Source of the DNA: Locusta migratoria
Lineage: Eukaryota; Arthropoda; Insecta; Orthoptera; Acrididae
DNA length: 64,000 nucleotides
Reading direction: 5' to 3'
Assembly: GCA_026315105.1 (NCBI GenBank)
Contig: CM048745.1
Coordinates: forward strand, 741,626,506-741,690,505
The translations under genes and the position numbers were made by a program. The notes under the pieces were generated by a model that saw only the letters and a program-made list of their open reading frames with translations, ran no database searches and had not been told where the DNA came from. Positions within the stretch are counted from its first letter, which is position 1; each line of letters opens with the position of its first letter. Below are positions 10,826 to 21,639 of this stretch, piece by piece.

Positions 10826-12226
10826 ATTACTTGCTCGAGAAATCACAGTTACTCATCCGCATCTCAATGTGGAAGTTTCTCTCTCTACTGATACGAGCGA
10901 CACCACAATTGGTGCAGTTCTCAGCAAATCTCATGACAGTGCCTTCAAAAATCCCCCATTGACCTGGCTCCTAGGCACTTCTGCTACCTCGACTAAATAT
11001 CACAATTCACAATGGATGTGTGTTATATCAAGGGTGCAAATAATGTGGTGGCGGATTTCCTCTCTCAGATCAATCTCTCTAAGCTTTTCACCCTGCAATC
11101 TGCTGACGATGATCTCCTTGCTCTCATATCCAACCCTTCCTCTTTCCTACATCCCATCCGCACCACCTTTCCGGGCTTCACTGGCGAAGTATGGTGCAGT
11201 GAATCAATGGGCAAACTCCATCCCCTCTCTCTTCAACTTTCCATATTCCAAAAACTGCACGAGTTTGCGACCTGGGTATCAAAGCCTCAACACGCCTGGT
11301 GTGTGAGTGTTTCGTATGGCATGACATGAGGCGGGATTATCAGGCCTGCTCTTGTGTTGCACGTCAGCGGAATAACGTTGCATCTCACAGCTACCCTCCA
11401 CTTGGTTCATTCTTTCCTCTGTCCAGCAGATTCCAGCACGTCCACTTGGATCTTGTTGGCCCTCTGCCGCCAGTCGACAGTTACCGGTACATCCTTTCCA
11501 TGATCAACCGCACCACAAGGTGGATGGAGGGCACACCTCTGCTCAACATCACTGCCGAATCCGTCACTCGTGCTTTTATATCTACCTGGATTGCTCACTT
11601 TGGCTGCCCCTCGGTCATCACAACTGACCAGGGACACCAATTCAAGAGTGCCCTTTTAACCAATATTTGCCACTTTTGCGGTATTCGTCAGATCCACACA
11701 ACCGCCTATCATCATACAGAGCAACAGGCTGGTGGAGTGGTGGCACCGGACCCTGAAAACAGACCTTTGGTGCCATGGGTTGCTTTGGCTTGATGCCCTT
11801 CCTCTGGTTCTCATTGGCCTGCATTTGACCTACAAGGAGGACCTCTGTGGCACCATTGCGGAATTTGTATACGGGCAACAACTCACCTTACTGGGCGAGC
11901 TTGTCGCCCTGTCCCCTTCCCCCTCACTAAAGGATCTCCCTTCCCTGGTCAACCAAGTCTGCCTCATCTGTGCTGTGGCCTCCCCTTCTCCTCCTGCCAG
12001 CCACTCTCCTCTGCCTGTAAAGGTACCTTCGGACCTGCAGACTTGCGAGTTCGTGTTCTTGTGTGATGACGTCGTCCACCCGCCCTTACAGCCCCCTTAC
12101 TCTGGTCCTTATCCTGTCTTCCTTTGTGCAGCAAACACTTCCACCATCCTCCTCAATGGCAAACCTTCCACTGTCTCCATTAATCGCCTGAAACCCGCGC
12201 ACCTCGATCCTGCTTCAGCCTCCTGA
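10826..12226 (+). pseudogene. Gypsy element 1 RNase H and integrase remnant
   Basis: RNase H is seen as LSTDTSDTTIGAVLS (10873-10925) and, after a frameshift, YIKGANNVVADFLSQI (about 11023-11075). Integrase follows: the core has HVHLDLVGPLPP (first Asp), VITTDQGHQF (second Asp) and, one frame on, GVVEWWHRTLK (Glu position). The C-terminal part has TYKEDLCGTIAEFVYG and, near 12150-12210, the STILLNGKPSTVSINRLKPA block that ends gypsy Pol proteins. All three DDE residues can be read but lie in different frames (shifts near 11300 and 11730). A complete reading would need several repairs, so the enzyme is dead. Confidence 0.8.
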
Positions 12227-12825
12227 GGTCGAGGCTCCCTCCTGTTCCTTCTCCTCATTGGAGGCTCCCTCTCCCTCCAGCGCTTCGCTCCCCCTCCCCG
12301 TCTTACGCCGTCAGGTGATGCAGCACCTTCGGTCGTTGACTCCTCTTCCTCCTCTCCATACTTCCCCTTTAGAGGATTCTCTCATCCCCTTCCCCCCTCA
12401 AATCCCTCCTATCAATTATCCGTCCCTGTTCCCCTGCCACTCACAACAGAGCTGTCCGTTGTGGTGCGCGACTATAACCTATTCATTAATGTGCACGTTG
12501 TCCACTAAATGAGAGCTTATTAAATGTTTCCAACTGGCCCGTGATTCCATTCCTTCTGAGGCTCAGGCCTTCCTGCTCCCATCGAGTACTGTGGTAGTCG
12601 TAGTTCCAGTCTGTCATTCTCGCTCAAGCCAGCGACTCTCGTGACAAGTCACGCTGCCTCCTCGATTACAAAATTCCATCATTTGAGGCCCTACCGCACG
12701 TTGGCTACCTCCTCCTCCTGTGCTACAGGATGGGACAATGTGCAGTGCCCTCTGTGTGTGCAACTACCAGTGCTGGTGACTATTCCCCCCTCCCCTTCCA
12801 TGGCTCTCAGGAGTAGTCTGTACTG

Positions 12826-12849
12826 CAAGGGGTTGGAGGGGGGGGGCTG
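12826..12849 (+). other. Polypurine tract of gypsy element 1
   Basis: A G-rich run directly upstream of the 3' LTR, the usual position of the plus-strand primer in LTR retrotransposons. Confidence 0.65.
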
Positions 12850-13066
12850 TGTGTTGGTGCTAGCCACCAATGTAAGTGTTTGTATCGACTATGGTCACAT
12901 ACCAAGTGTTACATCTTCATGACAATCTTTGGTTTCTGCTTCTTTTGTATGATCCTCCATGTTCGAATCAGTCAGTGTTTGTATTCTGTGTTGACAACAT
13001 TGAATAAAGCTATTGTTCTGTAAAGTGTGTGGTCATTGGGCTCCACTGCCTATAGTAACCTCCACA
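12850..13066 (+). repeat. 3' LTR of gypsy element 1
   Basis: 217 bp, from tgtgttggtgctagcc to taacctccaca, followed by the TSD aacc (13067-13070). Confidence 0.9.
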
Positions 13067-13385
13067 AACCTACCAGTAATAAATCTACCAGCCCACCACT
13101 GAATTACTTACATGTCTTTCTTTAAACTGATATGGTGGGGATCCCAAACACTTGAGCAACGCTCAAGAATGGGTCACACTAGTGTTCTATACATAGTCTC
13201 TTTTACAGATGAACCACATTTTTCTGAAATTCTCCCAGTCAACTGTAGCTGAACCACTGCCTTTCTCACAACTGCCTTACATGTTTACATTTCATATTGC
13301 CCTGTAATCGTTATGCTTGGACATTTCATTGACACAATTGTGTCAGGCAGGTCACTACTTTAGTGTCCATGTTAGTGTTACCATG
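13067..13385. repeat. Right part of the old dispersed repeat split by gypsy element 1
   Basis: It begins with the second TSD copy and continues taccagtaataaatctacc..gggatcccaaacacttgag..ttacagatgaaccacat. I recognise it as an old LINE-derived grasshopper repeat, from memory only. It ends somewhere before the PLE frame that starts near 13455. Confidence 0.5.
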
Positions 13386-13454
13386 ACACTATTGATTGCC
13401 ATCACAGTTACAGCCACAGGAGCTTTGACAATTGTCAATAACAGTTTCTGGCAT

Positions 13455-15275
13455 CAATGGTTAAAATTACCCAGCCTGTTATCTCCTGAAACCATCCTTG
13501 TAACCATTGATGCCACTTCCTCATACACAAATATCCCACATGCCCAGGGCCTCGCTGCGAAGGAGTATTTCCTTTCACGCCACCATCCACTTCCCTACCT
13601 AAAACCTCTTTCCTTAATACCCTAGCCAGCTTCATCCTAACCCACAACTTCTTCACCTTTGAGGGCCAGACATACCAACAACTTAAGGGAACAGCCATGG
13701 GAACCAGGATGGCCCTCTCGTACGCAAACGTATTTATGGGATGCTTAGAGGAAGTCTTCCTGGATACCCAAGCCTGTCAACCCAAAGTTTGGTACAGATT
13801 CATTGATGACATCTTCATGATGTGGACTAAAAGTGAAGAAGAACTACAGAATTTCCTCTCCAACCTCAACTCCTTTGGTCTCATCAAATTCACCTGGTCC
13901 TACTCCAAATCAAATGCCATGCCACTTTCCTCGATGTCGAGCTCCATCTGTCCAACGGCCAACTTCACACATCCGTGCACATCAAACCAACCAACAAACA
14001 ACAGTACCTCCATTATGACAGCCGCCATCCATTCCACATCAAACGTTCCCTTCCCTACAGCTTGGGTCTTCGTGGCAAAAGAGTCTGCTCCAGTCCTGAA
14101 TCCCTGAACCAGTACACCAATAACCTAATAACAGCTTTCCCATCCCACAGCTATCCTCCTGATCTGGTTCAGAAGCAAATTACCAGAGCCACCTCCTCAT
14201 CCCCCCAAATCAGAACCCTCCACCGAAGAACACCAGAAGTGTCCCTTTTGTCACCGGATACTTTCCGGGACTGGAGCGGGCTCTGAATGTGGCTCTCCAG
14301 CAGGGATATGACTTCCTTAAATCCTGCCTCGAAATGAGATCCACCCTTAATGACATCCTTCCCACTCCACCAAGAGTGTCTTTCCGCCGCCCACCTAACC
14401 TTCATAACCACCTAGTCCATCCCTATGAAACCCCCAAATCACCTTCCCTACCCTCTGGCTCCTACCCATGCAACCACCCCCGTTGTAAAACCTGCCCTAT
14501 GCACCCTTCCACCACCACTTAATCCAGTCCAGTAACCCGGAAGGTATACACGATCAAGGGCAGAGCCACTTGCGATAGCACCCACATGATTTACCAACAT
14601 GCCTGAACTGTGAAGCGTTCTATGTGAGAATGGCTAGCAACAAACTGTCCATTCACATGAACGGTCACAGGCAGACAGTGTTTGTTAGTAATGAAGATCA
14701 CCCTGTTGCTAAACATGCCTTGGTGCACGGCCTGCACATCTTGGCGCAGTGTTACACCGTCTGGATTATCTGGATACTTCACACCGACACCAATCCTTCA
14801 GAACTCCGGAGACAGGAACTTGCCCTTCAGCTTATTCTCTCCTCCTGTTGACCACCTGGTCTCAACCTCCGCTAAATTCAAATTCCCGCCCACCATCTTT
14901 AGCATCTTTGCCTCAGTTCTGTGGACAGAGCCTCTACCTCAAGTGGTATCTGTGTCCAACGTCTTTGCTTTTTACAAATGTCTGTCTAGGTGTGTTTGCG
15001 TTTGGATATGTATGAGTGTGTGTGTATTTGTTTACCTTCCTTTTCTTCCCCTAAGGTAAGTCCTTCCACTCCTGGGATTGGAATGACTCCTTTTCCACTT
15101 CCTTAAAACCCATATCCTTCCCTTTCTCCTCTCCTTTCTTCCTCTTTTCCTGAAGAAGCGACCAATGGTTGTGAAAGCTTGTTTGTGTGTGATTTTATTT
15201 GTGTCTGTCGACGAGCCTGTCCTTTGGGTAAGTCATCAGTTTTCTATTTTTTATATTTGTTTATCCCACCAGGAA
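13455..15275 (+). mobile_element. Penelope-like element (PLE), 5'-truncated, frameshifted
   Basis: The plus strand carries RT motifs, a spacer and a GIY-YIG remnant, then a 3' segment with tgaagaagcgacc..gtgaaagctt (15150-15180), a GT-rich stretch and a terminus near ggtaagtcatcag (15222). The coding part is closely related to that of the PLE at 53.9-54.75 kb (shared LGLRGKRVCSSPESLNQYTN and SSRDMTSLNPA-type frame). The 3' segment is of a different subtype from the 53-kb ends. Confidence 0.8.
13470..14851 (+). pseudogene. PLE reverse transcriptase and GIY-YIG endonuclease, broken into frames
   Basis: RT: PETILVTIDATSSYTNIPH (first catalytic Asp) at about 13487-13545, LKGTAMGTRMALSYANVFMG at 13683-13742 and YRFIDDIFMMW (YxDD type) at 13792-13824. 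After a shift near 13920 come ATFLDV and then IKPTNKQQYLHY. Endonuclease region: ASNKLSIHMNGHRQTVF and HPVAKHALVHG (14630-14730) match the domain at 54.5 kb, but the upstream VIYQLTC block is interrupted. The family couples RT with a GIY-YIG nuclease for target-primed insertion. Stops at 14107, 14286 and 14522 show it is dead. Confidence 0.75.
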
Positions 15276-15512
15276 AGTTTCCTTCTATAATTTTAGTTTC
15301 TATTATTTGACAGAATTTCCTTATCCATAACTGAAATTGACCTGCAAATGGAAAAGAAGATGCATTTAACCCAAAGTTGAGAAGACTTTAAGTGGTGGTC
15401 TTTTCTTATCTTTCAAATCAACCCCAGTTACACTACATATATGTCAGAAGTTTTAATGTAGTGGGGAAGCTAGAAACTCTGAAAAGGTAAATTTAAGACC
15501 TCATTATAGGTT
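15276..15512. other. Short gene-free stretch
   Basis: Nothing recognised between the PLE terminus and the RTE fragment. Confidence 0.5.
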
Positions 15513-15870
15513 TTGTCAGTGAAGTCAATTCAAGGGGTTTATGGTCATATGAATAAAAGAGATATCAATGGCATTGGAAATTTGTGTTGTGAAGGAGTCA
15601 TTATGAATAGGAAAGTAGTGCAGAGATGGCACAAGGAAATCATTTACATGGTGACAGGAACTGTATTAAAGCATCTGGAAATGACCTCAATAGTTCTAGA
15701 GGCAGCTGCAGAGGGTAAAAACTGCAGGAGGCGGCAAAGATTGGAATACATCCTGCAAATAATTGCAAACATAGGTTGCATATACTATTCTGAAATGAAG
15801 AGGTTAGTGTACACAGGATTTTGTTGTGGGCTGTTATCAAGCCAGTCATAAAACTGGTGAAGAAACAAAA
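15513..15870 (+). mobile_element. RTE LINE 3' fragment (plus strand)
   Basis: The 112-codon frame ends LEAAAEGKNCRRRQRLEYILQ..SEMKRLVY..LLSSQS, the degenerate counterpart of the C-terminus of the RTE at 2084-2413 (WGKNCRGRPRD..QI..EEMKRLAQDR..ASNQS). It is a short, 5'-truncated, old insertion in the serpin intron, opposite in direction to the other three RTE copies. Confidence 0.65.
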
Positions 15871-16159
15871 TTCATACAGCTTGCTTACAGGTAGATAGCA
15901 CATTAAAATAAAGACAGTCGCTGAGACACAGACAGGCATGTAGAGAAGGGCAATCATCAGTTTGGGCAAATGACCAAAGATAGTGGTTATGTATGCATGA
16001 GCTATGCTTGAGTGGTTGTATGTATACTACTTTCTGATGAAGGCTGTGACTCAAAATTTAAGTTGTCTGTCTGGGCGATCAGGTTAAACCATGTGTCCTA
16101 GCAGAAGATAGAGTATGTACTTTTAGTTGATTAATCATGGAAATTCTCCTCAGAGATGA

Positions 16160-16623
16160 TAAATTATTTTTCATAAGAGATAGATTGGCTGGCCAGTACT
16201 TACCTTTGTGCTGTACCACCAATAGTGACACAAATGAAGAAAAAGAAAAAAAGGGACGTAAAAGGACAAGCTTTCAGAACACAGTTCCTTCTTCAGGTGG
16301 GAGAGAAGGGAAGAAAAAAGGATGGGAACAGAAGGGAAAGGTGATTCATGACCTAGGTCATGGGGGTGTGGTTGAGGAATTGTATTTAACCACCACCACC
16401 CTCATGACCTAGGTCGTGAATTACCTTTCCCTTCTGTTCCCATCCTTTTTTCTTCCCTTCTCTCCCACCTGAAGAAGGAACTGTGTTCCGAAAGCTTGTC
16501 CTTTTTCGTCCTTTTTTTCTTTTTTTTTTTTTTTTTTTCTTTTTCTTCATTTGTGTCACTATCAGCAGTACAGCACAAAGGTAAGTACTGGATAGCCAAT
16601 CTATCTCTTTTGAAAAATAATTT
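16160..16623. repeat. Near-perfect 464-bp foldback with PLE-like terminal motif in both arms
   Basis: The left arm (taaattattttt..ccatgacctaggtcatg) and right arm (catgacctaggtcgtg..aaaaataattta) are inverted copies of about 215 nt with a short centre near 16380. The arms contain aaggtaagtactgg and, once per arm, the ctgaagaa..gaaagctt motif of PLE ends (16268-16296 minus, 16469-16497 plus). The right arm has a long T-run (16507-16540) that breaks the symmetry. Probably two inverted PLE ends lacking the coding part, like 57-441. It lies inside the serpin intron. Confidence 0.75.
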
Positions 16624-17091
16624 AGGAACTGTTAGTGGTATTTACGTTAGCAAAAGTTAGAATTCATGTTTTGCTGCTAATCATTATGGAAACATTATGT
16701 CAGATGCTTTTGTTGTTTGATCATGCATTTAGTGGAGAAATTATACTTAATACTAGGTATCAACGTTACGAATGATACAATTTACGCTGTTCTGGTGGAA
16801 AAAAGAATGGACTCCAACATTATGTCAGAGCCTAGTAGGTTACAAGTAATAAACAGAAGCAGCCACTTTCCACTTCAATTTACCATCATATGAGGAAATG
16901 GTCAGTAATCATGAGCACTTATGAAGAGATTCTTTCAATGAGCAGCACCTATCAGTGTTTTCTACATGTTTTTTTACAGTTCAATGGTATTATTTTTGTA
17001 CACACATTTATGTATGAAATAATATATTTTAACTTGACCAAAAACTGTATATTTAAATGTTAAGGTAAAATAAAAATTAGAAAATTCTTAC
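16624..17091. other. Intronic sequence next to the serpin donor
   Basis: No element recognised. It forms the 5' part of the last serpin intron, directly after the donor at 17091. Confidence 0.5.
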
Positions 17092-17236
17092 CTTGATTCT
17101 ATGTCTTGAACTCTTCCAATAAAAAGGATAGCTTTGTTGAAGTTATTTATGAGAAGAAACAGGAATGGATGATCAGCTTTGAACACAACTGGAAGTGGTG
17201 GATTCGATACTGCACAGCCGAATGCCCATACAACAG
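17092..17236 (-). CDS. Serpin internal exon: reactive-centre loop end and C-terminal strands
   Basis: On the minus strand an acceptor (tttctttttag, AG at 17237-17238) precedes 145 nt of open coding sequence. This is followed by a strong donor, GTAAGA (from 17091). The translation contains VVWAFGCAVSNPPLPVVF, then FKADHPFLFLLINN, then AILFIGRVQDIES. FxADHPFLF and ILFxGRV are the serpin signature just C-terminal to the reactive-centre loop, so the first residues are the exposed loop and contain or adjoin the scissile bond. The start of the loop hinge must lie in an upstream exon outside or hidden in this window. Serpins trap serine proteases (in insects often in immune and melanisation cascades); the target of this one cannot be read. 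The exon leaves phase 'AG', which joins correctly to 7717. No lesion is seen. Confidence 0.85.
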
Positions 17237-17957
17237 CTAAAAAGAAAGTATTTTGATACATTTCTGATATAATGCTGTTCAGATTATCATAAGAATTTTA
17301 ACTAAGAGTTATCACTTAACAATTTAAGGTAAATATAGCAACCAAGCAGTATGATGTAGCATGAAAAATAAGATAATTATTAGGAGGGGTGTATTAAGTC
17401 ACCATCCACCCATGCAAGTGTGATCCAAGAACTGAATGAAGAAGGGAAAAGGAAGGGAGGAATCATTAATTTTTTGGAAGGAGGAGGGATACAGAGTCAT
17501 AAGCATGATTTCTTAAAAATATAACTCACAACTACTGATACACTGAATGTTTAAAGTTAATATCAGCACTTTAAAATAGGTATTGATATCTATATACTAT
17601 AATGCTACTGTTATAACTCTTGAGAAGCACTAGTGTCCAAACTAAAATGCTAATTATTTGTTTTCCAGAATGTCACCTCACCTTTCTGCAATTTACAAAG
17701 CACCAACCACTTAATATCCAAGAAGTTGAACAGCTTCTCTTTTATATTTTATTTCTTCATTTGCTGCAACTTACAATGTTCCAATGGCTCCCACTTTGTA
17801 TTATATTCAGTGAGCTCAAATGTGCTTTCCTTTTAATTAATATTTGATCTTAGCACTTTAAAGCATTGAAAAATCATATGCCCAAATCCAGTATAATAAA
17901 ATCTATGACTCATCATGGCTCTTGAACTACCACGAGGTCTTGTTGTCTCAGTAAATA
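17237..17957. other. Probable serpin intron, no gene recognised
   Basis: AT-rich sequence upstream (in gene direction) of the serpin exon. I looked for a hinge exon (E-E-G-T-type motif) on the minus strand and did not find one. Confidence 0.5.
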
Positions 17958-17959
17958 TA

Positions 17960-19215
17960 CTCCTGGCCATTAAAATTGCTACACCATGAAGATGACGTGC
18001 TACAGAAATTTAACCAACAGGAAGAAGATGCTGTGATATGCAAATGATTAGCTTATCAGAGCATTCACACAAGGTTGGAGCTTGTGGTGACACCTACAAC
18101 TTGCTGACATGAGGAAAGCTTCCAACCGATTTCTCACACATAAACAGCAGTTAACTGGCACTGCCTGGTGAAACGTTGTTGTGATGCCTGATGTAAGGAG
18201 AAGAAATGCGTACAATCACATTTCCGACTTTGATAAGGGTCAGATTGTAGCCTGTCGCAAATGTTGTTTATCGTATCATGACACTGCTGCTCACATTGGT
18301 CGAGATCCAATGACTGTCAGCAGAATATGGAATTGGTGGGTTCAGGAGGGCAATACAGAATGCTGTGCTGGATCCCAATGGCCTTGTATCACTAGAAGTT
18401 GAGATGATAGGCATCTTATCTGCATTGCTGTAACGGATTGTGCAGCCACATCTCGATCCCTGAGTCAACAGATGGGGACGTTTGCAAGATAACAACCTTT
18501 TGCACAAACAGTTTGACGATGTTTGCAGCAGCACAGACTATCAGCTCGGACACCATGGCTGCGGTTACCCTTGATGCTACATCACAGACAGTAGTGCCTG
18601 CAATGGTGTATGCAGTGACAAAGCTGGGTGCACAAATGGCAAAACTCCTTTTTTCTGATCAATCCAGGTTCTGTTTACAGCATCATGATGGGCGCATCTG
18701 TGTTTGGTGACCTCGTGGTGAACGCACTTTGGAAGCATGTATTCATCATTGCCATACTGGCGTATCACCCAGCATGATGGTATGGGGTGCCATTGCTTAC
18801 AAGTCTCGGTCACCTCTTGTTCGCATCAACGGCACTTTGAACAGTGGCCGTTACATTTCAGATGTGTTACGAGCTGTGGCTCTACCCTTCATTTGATCCT
18901 TGTGAAACCCTACATTTCAGCAGGATAATGCACGGCCGCATGTTGCAGGTCCTGTACGGGGCTTTCTGGATACGGAAAATGTTCGACTGCTGCCCTGGCC
19001 AGCACATTCTCCAGATCTCTCACCAATTGAAAATGTGTAGCCAATCTTGGTCGAGCAACCAGCTCATCACAATACACCAGTCACTGCTCTTGGATCTATG
19101 CACCCAAATTGCGGGAAAATGTAATGACATCAGTTCTAGTATAATGTATTTGTCCAATGAATACCCATTTATCATCTGCATTTTTTCTTGGTGTAGCAAT
19201 TTTAATGGCCAGTAG
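17960..19215 (+). mobile_element. Tc1/mariner-type DNA transposon, inactive
   Basis: Terminal inverted repeats of about 27 bp: ctcctggccattaaaattgc on the left and the complement of ..gcaattttaatggccagtag on the right, one mismatch. It is flanked by TA on the left (17958-17959) and TG on the right, consistent with a decayed TA target duplication. The interior is a frameshifted transposase. Total about 1256 bp, typical for the superfamily. Confidence 0.85.
18184..19040 (+). pseudogene. Tc1-type transposase pseudogene
   Basis: The first frame (MPDVRRRNAYNHISDFDKGQIVACR..) is the N-terminal helix-turn-helix region that binds the terminal repeats. It ends at 18402. Further frames carry LFSDQSRFCLQHHDG (first catalytic Asp, about 18646-18690), SMMVWGAIAYKSRSPLVRI (about 18774-18830), FQQDNARPHVA (second Asp, about 18915-18947) and PAHSPDLSPIENV (Glu, about 19001-19037), followed by a stop where Trp is expected. 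The whole DDE catalytic set is present but spread over frames with several stops, so it cannot make enzyme. Confidence 0.85.
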
Positions 19216-19743
19216 TGCAGATTCTACAAAAAGAGGTTCAAGTTTCTGCCAAATTAGTAATAACTTTGTTACTAAAAAGATGTAATTCTCAAGTTGGTAT
19301 TTATTTTCTCAGATATGTAATTCTACTAATCATCCACAAAACTTAAGTGCTCACCATCTTGACATGCATGTCAAGTTCTTTGGCCAATAATCACAACCCT
19401 TTTTACCCAACCCCATGATTGTGCAGATTTGGATTTTATATTCTTGCCCCAAACTTAATCTTGTCACATGTTTTCAACTAAACAGTGAGTAAACAAATCT
19501 CATTGTCTGGTGAGTATTAGTTTACTTTGTTATTAATTTTGCAATTTAATTCAGTTATACAATAAAAAACATACAACATAAATCACAATTAATAAACGTT
19601 TGAGGTGGTTCATTTTAGCTCTCAACAAGCACACACAAAAATGGTACAATGATGTGTCATCCCCATGTGTTGGCACTTCAAAAATTGACACACAAATATA
19701 GGTTTAAAGTCGGGTATCAAACTCATCAGTTTATCATTTCCAT
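19216..19743. other. Gene-free AT-rich sequence
   Basis: Nothing recognised between the Tc1 element and gypsy element 2. It ends with the TSD ccat (19740-19743). Confidence 0.5.
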
Positions 19744-19944
19744 TGTGGGTTTTCCACAGTAAGTGAGACCCAGAAAACACACTTTTCTGTGTCTCAATAC
19801 TTTACTGAACCGACATCTCACAAGCATAACACAGACTGAGAAGTGATCGTTGGTGGCGGCCGAGAGACGGCTCGCCCAAAGACAATCGTAAAGATGTGAT
19901 TGTTTGTCCATTGCATTGTCAATTACGGCTATTGCCCCGCCACA
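19744..19944 (-). repeat. 3' LTR of gypsy element 2
   Basis: 201 bp. On the element strand it runs from TGTGGCGGGG to ..CCCACA. It matches the other LTR with several substitutions and indels. The boundary is inferred from the terminal dinucleotides and the TSD. Confidence 0.85.
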
Positions 19945-19957
19945 CAGCCTGCCACCT

Positions 19958-19977
19958 CCCCCCCCCCCCCCCCCCCC
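19958..19977 (-). other. Polypurine tract of gypsy element 2
   Basis: A 20-nt G-run on the element strand, immediately upstream of the 3' LTR. Confidence 0.6.
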
Positions 19978-20442
19978 GCACTACAGAGTAACAGAGTACT
20001 CTTGTTGAGGTCAGGCAATGATGGTTGTGTGCATGGAGTCCAGGTGATGGACAGCTCCACAGTCCAGCGACAGTCCATGGAGGCGGTGAGCAGTGGGGCC
20101 TAAAACCTCAAAGTCCCTGAGGTGAGGGACCTGCCAAACCTAACGCACCAACTGGCATGAGACTGAGGGTTGCACAGGCAGGAGGGGCAGTACCACTCTA
20201 ACCACACCCGAGGGGAGCAGAAAAGCCCGTGTGGCATCCAGATTAAATGAAGCAAGAGAGGAGAAACATTTCAGTAACTTGTACTTACATTGCTGGGGAG
20301 GTGGGAAGCACTGATGGTCGTACATAGTAAGAAAATTGAGCCTTCGTGCAAAAGAATTGTAATGTTGGAAGAGAGTTGGGTAGGGATGGAAACCTCGATT
20401 TCAGGACCGGGACCTCAGGCAGAGAGGTTGAATGACGAAGCC

Positions 20443-21626
20443 TCAGTAGGGGGAGGCGGGAGAGTGTGGAGAGATCACAAATGGAGAGGATGGGAAAGGA
20501 GGAGTTGGAGGGTAGGAAGGCAGAGGAGCGCTGGCAGGAGACGAGGCCCAAAGAGAGGAATCTGCCTCAAACTTTATGATAGGAGAAGGATTGCCCTCGA
20601 TTGGAGGTGAGGAGGACGACTTGACATGAGCAGGTTTAATGCAGTTTACAGACACAGCGGAGGAAGACTTATTGATAAGCAAGGTAAAGGTGTTCGCGGA
20701 GCTCCTGAGCACCTGATGAGGGCCTGAGTAAGGAGGGCTGAGCGGAGGATGGACCATATCATCCCATAGCATGACGAACTCACAAGAATCCAGGTTCTTG
20801 GGAACAATGACCTGTGGAGGAGCGTGACTGGAGGGAGGTGGAAGGCAGATCCTCGCGCAATGCTGATGCACCTTGTCTACCAGAATGGGGAGGTCAGACG
20901 AGTGAGGGATTGGAGAGGTAGAGACGAGCTCACCAGGTAAAAGTAAGGATCGCCCATAGACAAATTTGGCTACAGTGCCATGGAGGTCCTCTTTGTAGGT
21001 CACTCGTAACTAAAGCAAAATGAGGGTAAGTGCCTTCATCCATAGGGTCGTGGCACTGGAGAGAAGTTATAAGGGTTCTGTGCCACCGCTCTACCAGCCT
21101 GTTGCATTGAGGGGGGGAAAGTAGCGGTGGGGATGCATTTGATGCCGCAGAGGTGGCAAAGGTCAGAAAAGAGAGAGGATGCGAACTGGCAGCCTTGGTT
21201 TGTGGTGATGAACAAGGGACAGCCGAACCAAGAAACTAAAGACTGAAAGAAGGCTTTAGTCACTGACTCTCCCGTGATGGTGAGAGGGGTGGCCTCAGCC
21301 CAGCAGGTCATCTGATCGATAGTTGACAAGATATAGCGAAACCATCAGTCAGGGGAAGAGTTCTAATGATCTTGAAATATACCCGCAGGAATGGGGAAAA
21401 GGCCCAAAGGAGGGGAGGAGTGGCAGGCGATTTTGATGCGTTGGCAGGGAATGCAGGCCTGAGCCCAAGCTTGACAGTCTTGCTTAACATCTCGCCAGAC
21501 GAAACGTTCAGTGACAAGTCTGGTCAAGGTGGATACCAGGGTGCGAAAGCCTGTGCAATTTTTGGGAAACTCTGCACTGTAAGGGTCGAGGGATGAAGGG
21601 GCGAAGCTAGCCCATGGAATCGTCAC
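20443..21626 (-). pseudogene. Gypsy element 2 integrase remnant
   Basis: From the N-terminus: a zinc-binding segment (about 21530-21440: RLVTERFVWRDVKQDCQAWA, CIPCQRIK, with Cys pair), the catalytic core (MSTIDQMTCWAEATPLTITG, VTKAFFQSLVSWFGCPLFIT, then TTNQGCQF where Asp is expected), and a C-terminal frame at 20443-21003 (TYKEDLHGTVAKFVYGRSLL..DDMVHPPLSPPYSGP..VSVNCIKPAH). The Pro/Ser tail at 20443-20560 is probably beyond the true integrase. Shifts near 21308-21363 and 21036, plus the D-to-N change, make it inactive. Confidence 0.8.
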
Positions 21627-21639
21627 ACCAAATTTCGCC

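Larger units (their letters stand above)
9005..13066 (+). mobile_element. Gypsy/Ty3-type LTR retrotransposon, element 1, internally rearranged
   Basis: Two 217-bp LTRs (9005-9221 and 12850-13066), both ending in ccaca and starting tgtg, flank decayed gag, RNase H and integrase. A 4-bp duplication, aacc, abuts both outer edges (9001-9004, 13067-13070). A G-rich polypurine tract precedes the 3' LTR. The C-terminal gag, protease and most of the RT are missing, and a LINE fragment sits at that place (about 10385-10825). It belongs to the same family as gypsy element 2: both gag frames start M-S/N-T-P-V, and the integrase C-termini match. It lies inside the last intron of the serpin, in the opposite orientation. 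Confidence 0.9.

Noticed and set aside
16035..16060. Another copy of the PLE stem motif (ctgatgaaggctgtg)
   Set aside because: The following sequence does not form the stem and lacks GAAAGCT, so I did not count it.
20290..20610. 106-codon plus-strand Arg/Gly-rich frame
   Set aside because: Shadow of the minus-strand gypsy integrase tail.
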